Both the position numbers and the translations under genes were made by a program. A stretch of 64,000 nt of DNA, taken from positions 496,001-560,000 of the forward strand of contig NZ_FONV01000005.1 in the NCBI RefSeq assembly GCF_900113015.1, given 5' to 3'. The stretch is from Actinoplanes philippinensis. GTDB lineage: Bacteria > Actinomycetota > Actinomycetes > Mycobacteriales > Micromonosporaceae. Under the pieces are notes generated by a model, which ran no database searches, was not told the origin of the DNA, and worked only from the letters and a program-made list of their open reading frames with translations. The stretch's first letter is position 1. The number at the start of each line of letters is the position of its first letter. Positions 25,801 through 33,198 of this stretch are shown here, piece after piece.

Positions 25801-28800
25801 GATCACCACGGCCGTTTCGGCGTTGCTGATCGCGGCGCCGCCGATCGAGTTCGACAGGTTCACCTTGAACTGCTCGGACGCCTCGAACGCACTGTCGTTC
25901 GTGATCCCCAGCGACACCGTCTTCGACGTCTGACCCGGAGTGAAGGTCAGCGTGCCCAGGGCTGCCGTGTAATCGCCGGGCTGCGTCGCGGTGTCGTCGG
26001 CGGTCGCGTAATCCACCGAGATCGTCTTCTCGGTCGCGTTGGCGGTGTTCCCGGCGATCCCGGACCAGCTCAGGTCGACCGGGAACAACAGCGGACCGGC
26101 TTCTTCGCCGACATTGGTGGGGTTGGTGGTGACGATGTTCGGCGTCTTGTCGTTCACATCGTCGGTGATCGTGTAATACGTCGTCACGTCAGGAGCCGAC
26201 GACACCGTCGTGTTGTCGAACGTCACCGCTATCTGCTCGGTGTTCTCGTCGATCGTGTCATCGTCCAGAGCGATCGACCCGAACGTGACTGTCCCCGCCG
26301 CGGTACCCGCCGGGATCTGACCCGTCGTCAGCGACGTCGTCAGGTCGTCGGCGCCCCCGGTGCCGTCCGCCGGATCCTTGCTGTTCGCGGAACTGCCGGT
26401 CACCGCGACGTTGAAATTCATCGCGTCCTCGACAGCCCGGTTCGTCGTCGCGATCACCGAGATCGTGCCGCCCTCGCTGAGCTGCGGGTCGCTGAACGTC
26501 AGCGTCGGCACCGCGTCGTCATCGGTGATGGTCACCCAGGCGGTGTCCGTGCCCGGCGCCACGTTGACCTCGTCGTCGGGATCGATCGTCACCTGGAACC
26601 GTTCGTCGCCCTCGTAGACGTCGTCCGCGGTGATCGGAATGTCGATTGTCCCGACGGCGGAGTCCTTCGGGATCGTCACCGTGGCCGACAGCGGCGGGTC
26701 GTAGTCGTTGCTGCCGACCCCGGTGGTCGCCTCGACCGCTGAGTCGGGTGTCAGGAGGACGTCCAGCGTGACCGCCGCGACCGCCGGCTCGGTGAGATCC
26801 ACGGCGATGTGGGCGGTGCCGCTCTCGGCAACCGCGACATCGTCGACGGTGGCGGCCGGTCGGGCTGCCTGGTCGTCGTCGGTGATCGTGACGGCTGTCT
26901 CCGGAGACAGGGTGCCGCTGCCCGCCGTGACATCGGACAGCGTCACCTTGAACTGTTCGTCCGCCTCGAAGACCGCGTCGTCGTTGATCGTGACGTCGAA
27001 ATCGTCGGTGGTCGTGCCGGCGGGGAACGACAGCTGGCCCGTGGCCGCGTCGTAGTCGTCGGTCTCCACCGCGGTGTCCGGCGCCGTGGCGAAGTTCGCG
27101 GTGATGGGCAGATCGGTCGAGGCGGCATTGTTCCCGGCCAGACCGTCCCAGGTCAGCTCGAACGGGACGTTCACCGAGGCGCCGTTCTCGGCGACGGTCA
27201 AGGGGGTGTCGGGGTCCACGACCCGGATCCGTGGTGTCATGTCGTTCGGGTCGTCGGTGATCCGATAGAACGCCGACACCGGAGAAGGCCCCGTGGGGGA
27301 TGTATTGGTAGCGGTGACCTTGATGGTCTCGGTGTACTCGTCGATGGTGTCGTTGACGAAGGTGACCGTCTGGAGGGTCACCGGCGCTCCGGCCGCTGTG
27401 CCACCCGGAATGGTCTCGGAGAGCGCGCCCTCGGCGAAGTCCTGGGCCTCCGCCGCGTTGTTGCCACCCGTCGCATCACCGGCCAGGGAGACGTTGTAAG
27501 TCAGGGGAACCTCGGTCGCGATGCTCGGTGTGCCCTGGATCTGCACTGCCGAGCCGCCCTCCGCCGCGGTCGTGGCGTTGAGGGTGATCGTCGGCACCGC
27601 ATCACCGTCGGTGATCGTCAGCGTCCGGCTCTCCGTGCCCGCCTCGATGTTGGTCGCGCCGGCGGCCGGTTCGATGGTGAGATCGACGGTCTCATCGCCT
27701 TCGTAGACGTCGTCCGGCTTGACCGCGAATTCGATGAGCGCCGTGGTCTGGTCCTTGAGGACGGTCACGGTGCTGCTGGTGGGCAGGTCGTAGTCGTCGC
27801 CGCCCACGGATCCCGCGGCAGCGGTGGCGCTGCCGTCGGCGACGGTCACGTCGAAGTCGGTGTTGGCGGATGCCGGCTCGCTCAGCTCGATCTCGAAGGT
27901 CGCCGTCCCGGTCTCGGCCATCGAATGGTCCGCGGTGACGGAGAAGGTCGGTTTGGGGTCGGGCTCGTCCTGGATGGTCACCGTCGTGACGGCGGAATCG
28001 ACGGTGGCGTCGCTGGTCAGCGTGACGGTGAAGTCCTCGTCGTCCTCGAAGGCGGTGTCGTTGATGATCGGGACGGTGATGTCCTGCGTGAGCGACGCGG
28101 CATTCCCGGTGTCCGGGGCGACGAAGCTCAGCGGCGGCGTGGACGTCGCCGTGTAGTCGAGGCCGGCGACGGCGGTGGCGTCGGCGGTCGCGTAGTCGAC
28201 CGTGATCGTCTTGTCGGTGGACGTGGCCGTCTGACCGGCGACGGCGAAATCCAATTCGACCGGGACGGTCAGGTTGCCGCCACCGACGTCCTCCGCCACC
28301 GTGAGCGTTCCCGGGCCGACCACCTTGGGCGGGAGGTCGGTGGCCTGGTCGGTGATGGCGATGGTCTTGGTCCTGGGCGTCAGGCCGGTGGGAGTCAGAG
28401 TGACGGTGAAGTCGTCGTCGTCGTCATCGACGTCGTCGGCTTCGACGGCGACCGAACCGAGGACGAGGTTCGTCTGACCCGGATCGATGTCGTCCGGGGC
28501 GATAAGGTTGGCGGGGTCGAAGTCGTCGATGCCCGCGGCGCCGTCGGAGGTCCCGGCGCCGGCCGAGACCGTGAAGGGGATCGGCGCCTCGGCGGAGCCG
28601 GTGACGGTGGCGGTGATCGGCACCGTCGCGGTGCCCTCGGCGACGGCTGCCGGCGCGTTCAGGGTGACGACCGGAAGGGCGTCGTCGTTGCGGAGGACCA
28701 GCGTGGCATTGCGGGCGCCGGCAGCGACGTCCGTCTCGCCGCCGGCCCGGTCGACGCTGAACGCCGCGGTCTCGTCGGCCTCGTAGACGTCGTCGCCGTG

Positions 28801-30555
28801 GACCGTCACCGGGATGTCGACAGTGGTGCTTCCGGCCGGGATCGTCACCGTCGCCGGGAAGTCGTAGTCGTTCTTGCCGGGGTCGGTTCCGCCCTCGGTC
28901 GTGCCGCCGCTGTCGTCGTTGGTGATCGCCAGGGTGATCGGCTGGTTGCTGGCGTTGCTGATGCCGGCCACGAAGGTCGCCGTGTTGTCCGCGTTGTCCT
29001 CGGGCCTGGCGATGCTGGTGGTGAGGGTGGACAGGGTGGGCAGGCTGTCGTCGTCCTGGATGGTGAAGGTGGACGGGCCGAGGCCGCCGGTCACGCCGCC
29101 GCCCGGGTTGGTGAGGGTGATGGTGAAGGTTTCGCCGCCGTTCTCGTGGACGGTGTCGGCGTGGATCGGCACGGCGATCCGTTTCGTCGTCTCGCCCGCG
29201 GCGAAGGTCAGCGTGTCCGAGGCCGCCGTGAAGTCGGCCGGCGACGACGCGGTGCCCGCCGCCACCGCGTAGCCGATCTGGACGGAGCTGGTGGCCGCGT
29301 TGGCGAGCGTGATGTCGAAGTGCTGGACGTGCTCGCTCTCGTCCAGGGTCTCCACCGGGGTGACCGAGACGACCGAGTCGACGATGGCGCCGGTGCCGGT
29401 GGCCGTGCCGAGGGTCGCGTTGGCGGCGTCGCTCAGCGTGACCGTCACCGAGTCCGTCTCGGGGTCCGCGTCGCTGACCGTCGGGACCTGCACGGTCGCT
29501 GTGGTGGCGCCCGGCGCGATGGTGACCACCTCGTCGACCAGGGCGGTGTAGTCAGCGGGGGCGGTGGCCGTACCGCTGCTGGTGTTGGCCTTGGCGGTGA
29601 CCGACAGGTTGGACGGCTTGTCGAGGGTGACCGGGTAGCGGAGGGTGTCGCCCTCACGGACCGAAGGCGCGTTGCCGATGGAGATCACCGACGGGGCGTC
29701 GTCGTCGGTGATGGTCACGTCGGCGGTCAGCTCCGACGCGGTGAGGCTGGGGGTCGCGTTGGTGGCGGTGGTTCCGGTGCCGGTGGTGTCGAGCTTGAAC
29801 TTCTCGCTGGCGCCCTCGTCGCGGTCGTCGGGGAGGAGGGTGACGGGAACGGTGGCGGTCGCCTGCCCCACGGTGAAGTCGAGCATGCCGTTCTTGGCCG
29901 TGTAGTCCTCGCCGGCGGTGGCGGTGTCGTCGACCGTCCGGTACGGGATCGACACGGGCTTGGCGGAGAAGGCGGACAGCGTGGCGGTGACCGTGGCGGT
30001 GGTCGCCGACTCGTTGACGGTGACCGGGTCGACCTTGTAGGTGGGCGGGTCGTCGTTGTCCAGCATCGTGCCCCACGCCTCGGTGATCGTGGAGCCGTTG
30101 GAGGCGAAGAGCCGCATCGCGAACCGCTCGTCGTACTCGTCGTTGGGGTCGGTGATGCCGGTGAAGGTGACCCGTTTGATGACGTCGCGGGTGCTCTCCG
30201 CGAAGGTCAGCGTCTTGACGGCGGGCTCTTTGTAGTCGACGCCGGGGGTGGCAGCGTGGAAGTCGGCGTCCGGCGCGCCCACCGAGTCGAAGGTGACGGT
30301 CGCCGAGCCCATGCCGGTGGTCGGGCCGATCCGGCGTACCTCGAAGGTGAAGATGCCGTCCTCGGCGTCCTCGATGTCCGCTTCGACGATGATCTCGCCG
30401 GCCACCGCGTGCGCCGGGGTGGCCGGGATCATCACGGTGATCGGGGTGATCGCGGCCGCGACGACGAACGAGACGGCGGCGCGGAACCGGGCCGGGGCCC
30501 ACAGCCGGAACGGCACCGTGGCCGGCTGCATCCGATGGGATCGTCGTGCGCGCAT
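19807..30555 (-). CDS. giant secreted Calx-beta repeat protein (3582 residues)
   Basis: One uninterrupted frame of 3582 residues. The signal peptide (residues 1 to about 50) ends TPAHA. I count about 28 Calx-beta modules of about 105-125 residues. The first four are individual. From module 5 on, three types cycle C-A-B: C carries NDYD.P and VYEGDET, A starts PT[IL]T[LF] with an EGG turn and ends YYTITDD.ND..P, and B starts NIV and carries ATEKTI.V.YATAD. Each type occurs eight times. A Pro/Thr linker (about 21405-21470) precedes the last C-A-B unit. The tail has two Ig-like domains ending KQVKVK, as in the 1031-residue neighbour. There is no sorting signal or C-terminal helix. The ATG follows GAGGAG. 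It is strongly acidic and Thr/Ala-rich, which suits Ca2+-stiffened surface or matrix proteins; the role is inferred. Confidence 0.88.
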   Translation of the reverse strand: MRARRSHRMQPATVPFRLWAPARFRAAVSFVVAAAITPITVMIPATPAHAVAGEIIVEADIEDAEDGIFTFEVRRIGPTTGMGSATVTFDSVGAPDADFHAATPGVDYKEPAVKTLTFAESTRDVIKRVTFTGITDPNDEYDERFAMRLFASNGSTITEAWGTMLDNDDPPTYKVDPVTVNESATTATVTATLSAFSAKPVSIPYRTVDDTATAGEDYTAKNGMLDFTVGQATATVPVTLLPDDRDEGASEKFKLDTTGTGTTATNATPSLTASELTADVTITDDDAPSVISIGNAPSVREGDTLRYPVTLDKPSNLSVTAKANTSSGTATAPADYTALVDEVVTIAPGATTATVQVPTVSDADPETDSVTVTLSDAANATLGTATGTGAIVDSVVSVTPVETLDESEHVQHFDITLANAATSSVQIGYAVAAGTASSPADFTAASDTLTFAAGETTKRIAVPIHADTVHENGGETFTITLTNPGGGVTGGLGPSTFTIQDDDSLPTLSTLTTSIARPEDNADNTATFVAGISNASNQPITLAITNDDSGGTTEGGTDPGKNDYDFPATVTIPAGSTTVDIPVTVHGDDVYEADETAAFSVDRAGGETDVAAGARNATLVLRNDDALPVVTLNAPAAVAEGTATVPITATVTGSAEAPIPFTVSAGAGTSDGAAGIDDFDPANLIAPDDIDPGQTNLVLGSVAVEADDVDDDDDDFTVTLTPTGLTPRTKTIAITDQATDLPPKVVGPGTLTVAEDVGGGNLTVPVELDFAVAGQTATSTDKTITVDYATADATAVAGLDYTATSTPPLSFVAPDTGNAASLTQDITVPIINDTAFEDDEDFTVTLTSDATVDSAVTTVTIQDEPDPKPTFSVTADHSMAETGTATFEIELSEPASANTDFDVTVADGSATAAAGSVGGDDYDLPTSSTVTVLKDQTTALIEFAVKPDDVYEGDETVDLTIEPAAGATNIEAGTESRTLTITDGDAVPTITLNATTAAEGGSAVQIQGTPSIATEVPLTYNVSLAGDATGGNNAAEAQDFAEGALSETIPGGTAAGAPVTLQTVTFVNDTIDEYTETIKVTATNTSPTGPSPVSAFYRITDDPNDMTPRIRVVDPDTPLTVAENGASVNVPFELTWDGLAGNNAASTDLPITANFATAPDTAVETDDYDAATGQLSFPAGTTTDDFDVTINDDAVFEADEQFKVTLSDVTAGSGTLSPETAVTITDDDQAARPAATVDDVAVAESGTAHIAVDLTEPAVAAVTLDVLLTPDSAVEATTGVGSNDYDPPLSATVTIPKDSAVGTIDIPITADDVYEGDERFQVTIDPDDEVNVAPGTDTAWVTITDDDAVPTLTFSDPQLSEGGTISVIATTNRAVEDAMNFNVAVTGSSANSKDPADGTGGADDLTTSLTTGQIPAGTAAGTVTFGSIALDDDTIDENTEQIAVTFDNTTVSSAPDVTTYYTITDDVNDKTPNIVTTNPTNVGEEAGPLLFPVDLSWSGIAGNTANATEKTISVDYATADDTATQPGDYTAALGTLTFTPGQTSKTVSLGITNDSAFEASEQFKVNLSNSIGGAAISNAETAVVIIDDDTANKPTLSITPTVSVNESAGTADFTVTLSTPAVANVSLAVAVAGGTAQDTGSGAGSNDYDQPTTPFTIAKNQTTATVTVPINSDAVYEGDETATVTVQPSGGETNVAATPAAGTLTITDDDAVPTLTFSDPQLSEGGTISVIATTDRAVEDDMNFAVAVAGSSANSKDPADGTNGADDLTTSLTTGQIPAGTAAGATVTFGTIALDDDTIDENTEQIGVTFDNTTVSSAADVTTYYTITDDVNDKTPNIVTTDPTNVGEQAGTVSFPVDLSWSGIAGNTANATEKTISVNYATADDTATQPGDYLSASGTLTFAPGDTQETAALTIVNDNTFEASEQFKVNLTGATGGAAISNAETAVVIADDDTGNKPTLSITPTVSVNESAGTADFTVTLSSPAVANISLAVAVAGGTAQDTGSGAGSNDYDQPTTPFTIAKNQTTATVTVPINSDAVYEGDETATVTVQPSGGETNVAATPAAGTLTITDDDAVPTLTFSDPQLSEGGTITVSAVTNRSVEDDMNFAVTVAGSSAGSSDPAESGDWSTAMTTVTIPAGTTAGSTVTFGTITLAADKADEYTERIGVTLDNTTVSSAADVTTTYQIGDDPADQPPNIVATTPSAVVESGGSITVPVEMNWSGLSGNDADSTEKPVTVQYATADGTATQPGDYETEYGTLTFTNANPSRTVDVTITPDTVYEAAESFTLDFTGPTGDANLTTAQTVLAIQDDDAVNKPGYAVTTTSVAEGETAQLTVELDSPAVSDITFDVTADDVTATEPDNSAVGDDDYDLAHPTVTVLKNATTATLDIALNNDDVYEGTETATMIVIPATGETDVKAGTETDGGEHATLSIADGDTVPAITLNTVTDGAENASIDVIATPAGIAERDMTYSLTLAGAGTDPAEAGDFTDSSATATVPGGSPAGVPITLRSIPIAADLVDENTETIGVTAHNATAATGDVSSTYAILDAADNKSPNIVPTTPAAVNENAGTALVPVALDFTGIPGNTATSTEKTITVDFETVEGTAKASADYSPLDDTLTFSPWNTPKVITVPLIGDDVYELTEQFTVRLSNPSSGSTITSADTVVEIADTDTKPTFTITPSRTVTEGQSASYTVTLGSPAADDVTLDVAIVDGTTTDGGSGAGKDDYTAPSSPLTILKGQTTKTFSVPVTDDPAYEGQETATVRVTLATNETEAIGGPADGTLTITDNDPVPTIAVTGVEGAEGAPVSVVARPSGVAEQAMSYTLTAAGDATSGNDAAESTDWANNLTTATVPAGTAANTAVDFGSIPLLADTIDEPVETVKVTAHNSTVTTPDVSAFYRITDDPMDKAPSVALGSLSVTEGTGPAEVPVTLSFGGDNAATSSERPVSVTYQVLAGTTSPSDRGTPTSTNPLIIAAGATSGVIRVPIVDDGEGESDETFRVRATAVTPSDATITTDTGTVVIVDNDGGSAPVTPTNPGTPTPTTPGTAPAFSAADVTVAETAATATVTVSLSAAAPADVDLTVAAKDGTATDAVTGPGGDDYDLPATSLTIPKGARSGQVTVPLHPDQVYEGDETAELTIALAGGETDATGAARQVTLTITDDDARPAVAVQADTAAEGERVTVSATVTGVAQRDLTIAAPTVTPGGGGGDPIEENEFDFSGDDAVVPGGTASGSTVELGTIQFSDDTVDEDTETLSVNLNESGPAALGATGTVLKVTDDPDDVAPTVTISDEDTPESASSVSLEVSLEFSGDTTGTERTITVPWRTIAGSAKAGEDFTMSSGTVTLTPPAGSATVSVPLLKDDQKETDQTFSVYLSGARPTDVTIGKPKGIVTIDDDDKAKAPTLSVPGTVTGSGRVTIAGVASAGSTVQLLTAPGTSGGEFRVVLTTTADKDGKFSFNPNLNGGYRLQVKADNMTSPIRTVQVRQEPTITLTSNARGTVVATVTGDPARGGQDVKVQHLVGRKWETVATGELNKSGKYTTTEKGLRPGNQSFRAVIAASPSLGILAGTSPAKQVKVK
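24301..26495. repeat. near-identical in-frame 1.09-kb tandem repeats inside the giant gene
   Basis: The marker CTGCGGGTCGCTGAACGTCA occurs at 24301, 25393 and 26482, that is 1092 and 1089 bases apart (364 and 363 codons). Long stretches between the markers match closely at DNA level, including synonymous sites. Each unit encodes one A-B-C triplet of Calx-beta modules. Copies outside this block are much more diverged, so this part looks recently duplicated or homogenised. Confidence 0.85.
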
Positions 30556-30616
30556 GTCGTCTCCTCGGGCCGGGCGCGCGCGGGCTGAGCTGCGTAGACA
30601 GGGACGCGCCGTCCGT

Positions 30617-30643
30617 AATCTAGCTGCCCGATTCAGGCCTTAT
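30617..30643 (-). promoter_or_regulatory. promoter element of the giant Calx-beta gene
   Basis: Minus strand: ATAA, 17 bases, TAGATTACGGA, the same layout as at 19683-19709. The -10-like TAGATT is 62 bases upstream of the ATG at 30555. No GEMM motif is visible in this shorter leader. Confidence 0.6.
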
Positions 30644-30668
30644 GAGACGAATTCTGATTAACGATGTT

Positions 30669-31286
30669 TCAGATGATCCCGTGACGCATGGCGGTGGTGA
30701 CGGCGGCCGTACGGTCGGCGACGTCGAGCTTGTTGAAGACGCGCAGCAGGTGCGTCTTGACCGTCGCCTCGCTGATGAACAGCTCCTTGCCGATGTCGGC
30801 GTTGGTGAGGCCGCGAGCGACCAGCCGGAGCACCTCAGTCTCTCGCGCGGAGAGGCCCGGCGGGGCCGGACTGCGCATCTGGCGCACGATGGTCGTCGCC
30901 ACGCTCGGCGCCAGCACCGTCTCGCCGCGGGCGGCGGCCCGGACCGCGTCGGCCAGCTCCTGCGGTGAGGCGTCCTTCAGCAGGTATCCGGAGGCGCCGG
31001 CCTCGATGGCGCGCAGGATGTCCCGGTCGGACTCGTAGGTGGTCAGCACCATCACCCGGACACCGGGGGCGGCCGCCAGGATCCGGCCGGTGGCCTCGAC
31101 GCCGTCGCCACCCGGCATCCGCAGGTCCATCAGCACGATGTCGGGGGTGAGCGCGAGCGCCTGGTCGAGGCCCTCGGCCCCGGAGGACGCCTCACCGACG
31201 ACGGTCAGGTCCGGCTCGAGGTCGAGCATCCCCCGAAGCCCCATCCGCACCACGGGGTGGTCGTCTACCAGGAGGATACGGATCAC
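30669..31286 (-). CDS. NarL/LuxR-family response regulator
   Basis: A 205-residue DNA-binding response regulator. The receiver domain has the acidic pair D8-D9, phospho-acceptor D54 (VLMDLRMP), a switch threonine in VLTTYESD and Lys in LLKDASP. The C-terminal LuxR helix-turn-helix reads LSARETEVLRLVARGLTNADIGKELFISEATVKTH (two motifs of the family in series). The GTG at 31286 overlaps the kinase stop codon (GTGA). It is the last gene of the operon with two ABC-2 transporters and the kinase. Its 3' end lies only 113 bases upstream of the giant Calx-beta gene on the same strand. Confidence 0.93.
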   Translation of the reverse strand: MIRILLVDDHPVVRMGLRGMLDLEPDLTVVGEASSGAEGLDQALALTPDIVLMDLRMPGGDGVEATGRILAAAPGVRVMVLTTYESDRDILRAIEAGASGYLLKDASPQELADAVRAAARGETVLAPSVATTIVRQMRSPAPPGLSARETEVLRLVARGLTNADIGKELFISEATVKTHLLRVFNKLDVADRTAAVTTAMRHGII

Positions 31287-32416
31287 GTGGGGATCTCCAG
31301 TTCGATGGTGGTTCCGGTGTCGGGGTCGCTGCGGACGGTCAGGGCGCCGTCGACCTGGGACGCCCGGGTACGCATGCCGGAGAGCCCGAACCCCTCGGCG
31401 GCGCCGGGCGGGAAGCCGCTGCCGTCGTCCCGGACCACCAGCCGCACCGAGGCGGGCGCGTAGGCCAGCAGCAGCGCCACCTCCCGCGCACCGGCGTGCC
31501 GGCGGGCGTTCGTGAGGGCCTCCTGCGCGGCTCGTAGCAGCACCACCTCCACGCGGGTGGGCAGGGTGTACTCCGAGCCGGTGATGCGCACCGAGCACGG
31601 CACGCCCGCCTCTTGCGTGAATCGGGTGGCACTACGGCGTACCGCCTCGGGAAGTGAAGCGGAGGCCAACGCCACCGGTGAGAGGGCCGCGACCAGTGCC
31701 CGGGATTCGGCGAGATTCTCCCGTGCGGTACGCACGGCGAGCGCCAGCCGCTCGTCGCGCAGGCCCGGATCGGCCGCCTGGACCAGGGTGATGATGCTGG
31801 TGAAGCCCTGGGCGAGGGTGTCGTGGATCTCGCCGGCCAGGCGGGTCCGCTCGGCGGCGACACCGGCCTCGTGGGAGAGCCGGGCCACCTCGGCGCGGCT
31901 CGCCTCCAGCTCGGTGATGAGCGTGGCCCGCTGCTCGCTCTCCTTGACGGTCCGCAGGATCCAGAGGCCCATGCAGAGGCCGGCGCCGGTGGAGATGGCG
32001 GCGATCACCAGGTCCATCCCGACGCCGCCGGGCTCGTAGTGGTACTCCACCGCGACCGGGATCAGGTTGGCCGCCACCACCAGGGCGATCGCGAGCCGGA
32101 CCGCGACCATCTGGAAGATCACCGGGATGACCGCGAACAACAGCCAGGTGGCGAGCGGGACGGCCCACACCGCGACACCGAAGAGGACCAGCTGTGCCAG
32201 GAGGGTCAGCAGGGCCGCGGTGTTCTCCGCCCCGCGGGCGATCAGCGGCCGGCCGGCGAGCAGGTGCAGCAGGAGCATCGCGCCGATGGCGGCGAGCGCG
32301 ACCGCTCGCCGCCAGGGCTCGAAACCGTCCACGATCGCCACCGCCACCGCGACGGCGATCATGGTCACTCCGAAGAAGATCTCCCACAACCAGTAGGAGG
32401 ACTGCGACTCGCTCAC
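31283..32416 (-). CDS. membrane sensor histidine kinase (HisKA_3 type)
   Basis: A 377-residue kinase with five to six predicted N-terminal membrane helices (about residues 10-150) and no large extracellular loop. This resembles intramembrane-sensing kinases of the LiaS/DesK sort. A coiled segment (about 160-190) leads to the phospho-acceptor box GEIHDTLAQGF and a HATPase domain with EALTNARRHAG and DDGSGFPPG. The GTG at 32416 overlaps the permease stop (GTGA), and its own stop overlaps the regulator start. The cognate regulator is the next gene. Confidence 0.92.
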   Translation of the reverse strand: MSESQSSYWLWEIFFGVTMIAVAVAVAIVDGFEPWRRAVALAAIGAMLLLHLLAGRPLIARGAENTAALLTLLAQLVLFGVAVWAVPLATWLLFAVIPVIFQMVAVRLAIALVVAANLIPVAVEYHYEPGGVGMDLVIAAISTGAGLCMGLWILRTVKESEQRATLITELEASRAEVARLSHEAGVAAERTRLAGEIHDTLAQGFTSIITLVQAADPGLRDERLALAVRTARENLAESRALVAALSPVALASASLPEAVRRSATRFTQEAGVPCSVRITGSEYTLPTRVEVVLLRAAQEALTNARRHAGAREVALLLAYAPASVRLVVRDDGSGFPPGAAEGFGLSGMRTRASQVDGALTVRSDPDTGTTIELEIPT

Positions 32417-33198
32417 TTGTCGCGACCGCTCCATCGGAACGTCACCAGGCACAGCACCAATCCGATCACACACCACACTCCGAGCACCACGGCCACCGTG
32501 CCGAGGTTCCACGCGCCACCGATCTCGGTCACTTTCGCCTCGTCGGGCAGGAAGACGTAGCGGAAACCCTGCGCCATCCAGCGGACCGGGAAGATCGACG
32601 CGACGTTCTGCAGCCACTCCGGCAGCTGGGTCATCGGGTGGATGAAGACGCCGGAGACGAACTGCAGCGCCACCACCGGCACGTTCAGGATGGCGCCTGC
32701 GTTGCGGGCGTTCTTGACCAGGCCGCTGACCGCGATGCCGAGCAGCGAGCAGGCCACCGTCGACAGCAGGAAGATCCAGGCGAACGTCACCCAGTGGCCG
32801 GCCGGCGGCAGGGGCATGTCGAAGACCACGACGCCCATCAGGATCAGGAAGGTCGCCTCGGCCACGCTCAGGGCGAAAACCAGAAGACCCTTGCCGATGA
32901 GGTACGCCGTAGCCGGCATCGGTGTGCCGCGGAGTCGCTTGAGCGTCCCGTCCTCACGATCCATCGCGAGTCCGGATCCCATCGTCACGAAAGCCGTGTT
33001 CAGTACGCCGTAGGCGATCATGCTGGCCGTGAAGATCCGGCTGACCGCCACGCCGCCGTCGGTCGACTCGCTGCCGAAGATGGTGCCGAAGAGCAGCAGG
33101 AGCAGGGCCGGGAAGAAGAACGTGAAGATCACCGCGGTCCGGTCCCGCAGGAACTGGAGCAGCTCGACGTGGCCGCGGCTCAGGCTCATGGCGATCAT
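32413..33198 (-). CDS. ABC-2 type transporter permease
   Basis: A 261-residue ABC-2 permease with six predicted helices. It begins with a short cytoplasmic stretch, then FTFFFPALLLLLFGTIF, and has the typical re-entrant MDREDGTLKRLRGTPMPA segment, followed by SGVFIHP and a FPVRWMAQGFR loop. It partners the ATPase encoded immediately upstream: the ATG at 33198 overlaps the ATPase stop (ATGA). A second in-frame ATG at 33189 is possible. The pairing with a two-component system suggests a drug or envelope-stress exporter of the DrrAB/LiaFSR-linked kind. Confidence 0.9.
   Translation of the reverse strand: MIAMSLSRGHVELLQFLRDRTAVIFTFFFPALLLLLFGTIFGSESTDGGVAVSRIFTASMIAYGVLNTAFVTMGSGLAMDREDGTLKRLRGTPMPATAYLIGKGLLVFALSVAEATFLILMGVVVFDMPLPPAGHWVTFAWIFLLSTVACSLLGIAVSGLVKNARNAGAILNVPVVALQFVSGVFIHPMTQLPEWLQNVASIFPVRWMAQGFRYVFLPDEAKVTEIGGAWNLGTVAVVLGVWCVIGLVLCLVTFRWSGRDK

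Noticed and set aside
19987..30588. Very long plus-strand open frames opposite the giant Calx-beta gene (2251 and 1259 codons)
   Set aside because: They are antisense codon-bias shadows: Arg/Gly/Val-rich, no family resemblance, while the minus strand carries a signal peptide and repeated domains.
30556..30616. Possible second c-di-GMP riboswitch ahead of the giant gene
   Set aside because: Neither GGCAAACC nor GACGCAAAGCC is present and the leader is too short for an aptamer.
16000..31000. Calx-beta locus as part of a type I secretion or biofilm operon of the RTX kind
   Set aside because: No RTX nonapeptides, no TolC/HlyD-type genes, and both proteins have Sec signal peptides; the nearby ABC exporter is of drug-exporter type and convergent.
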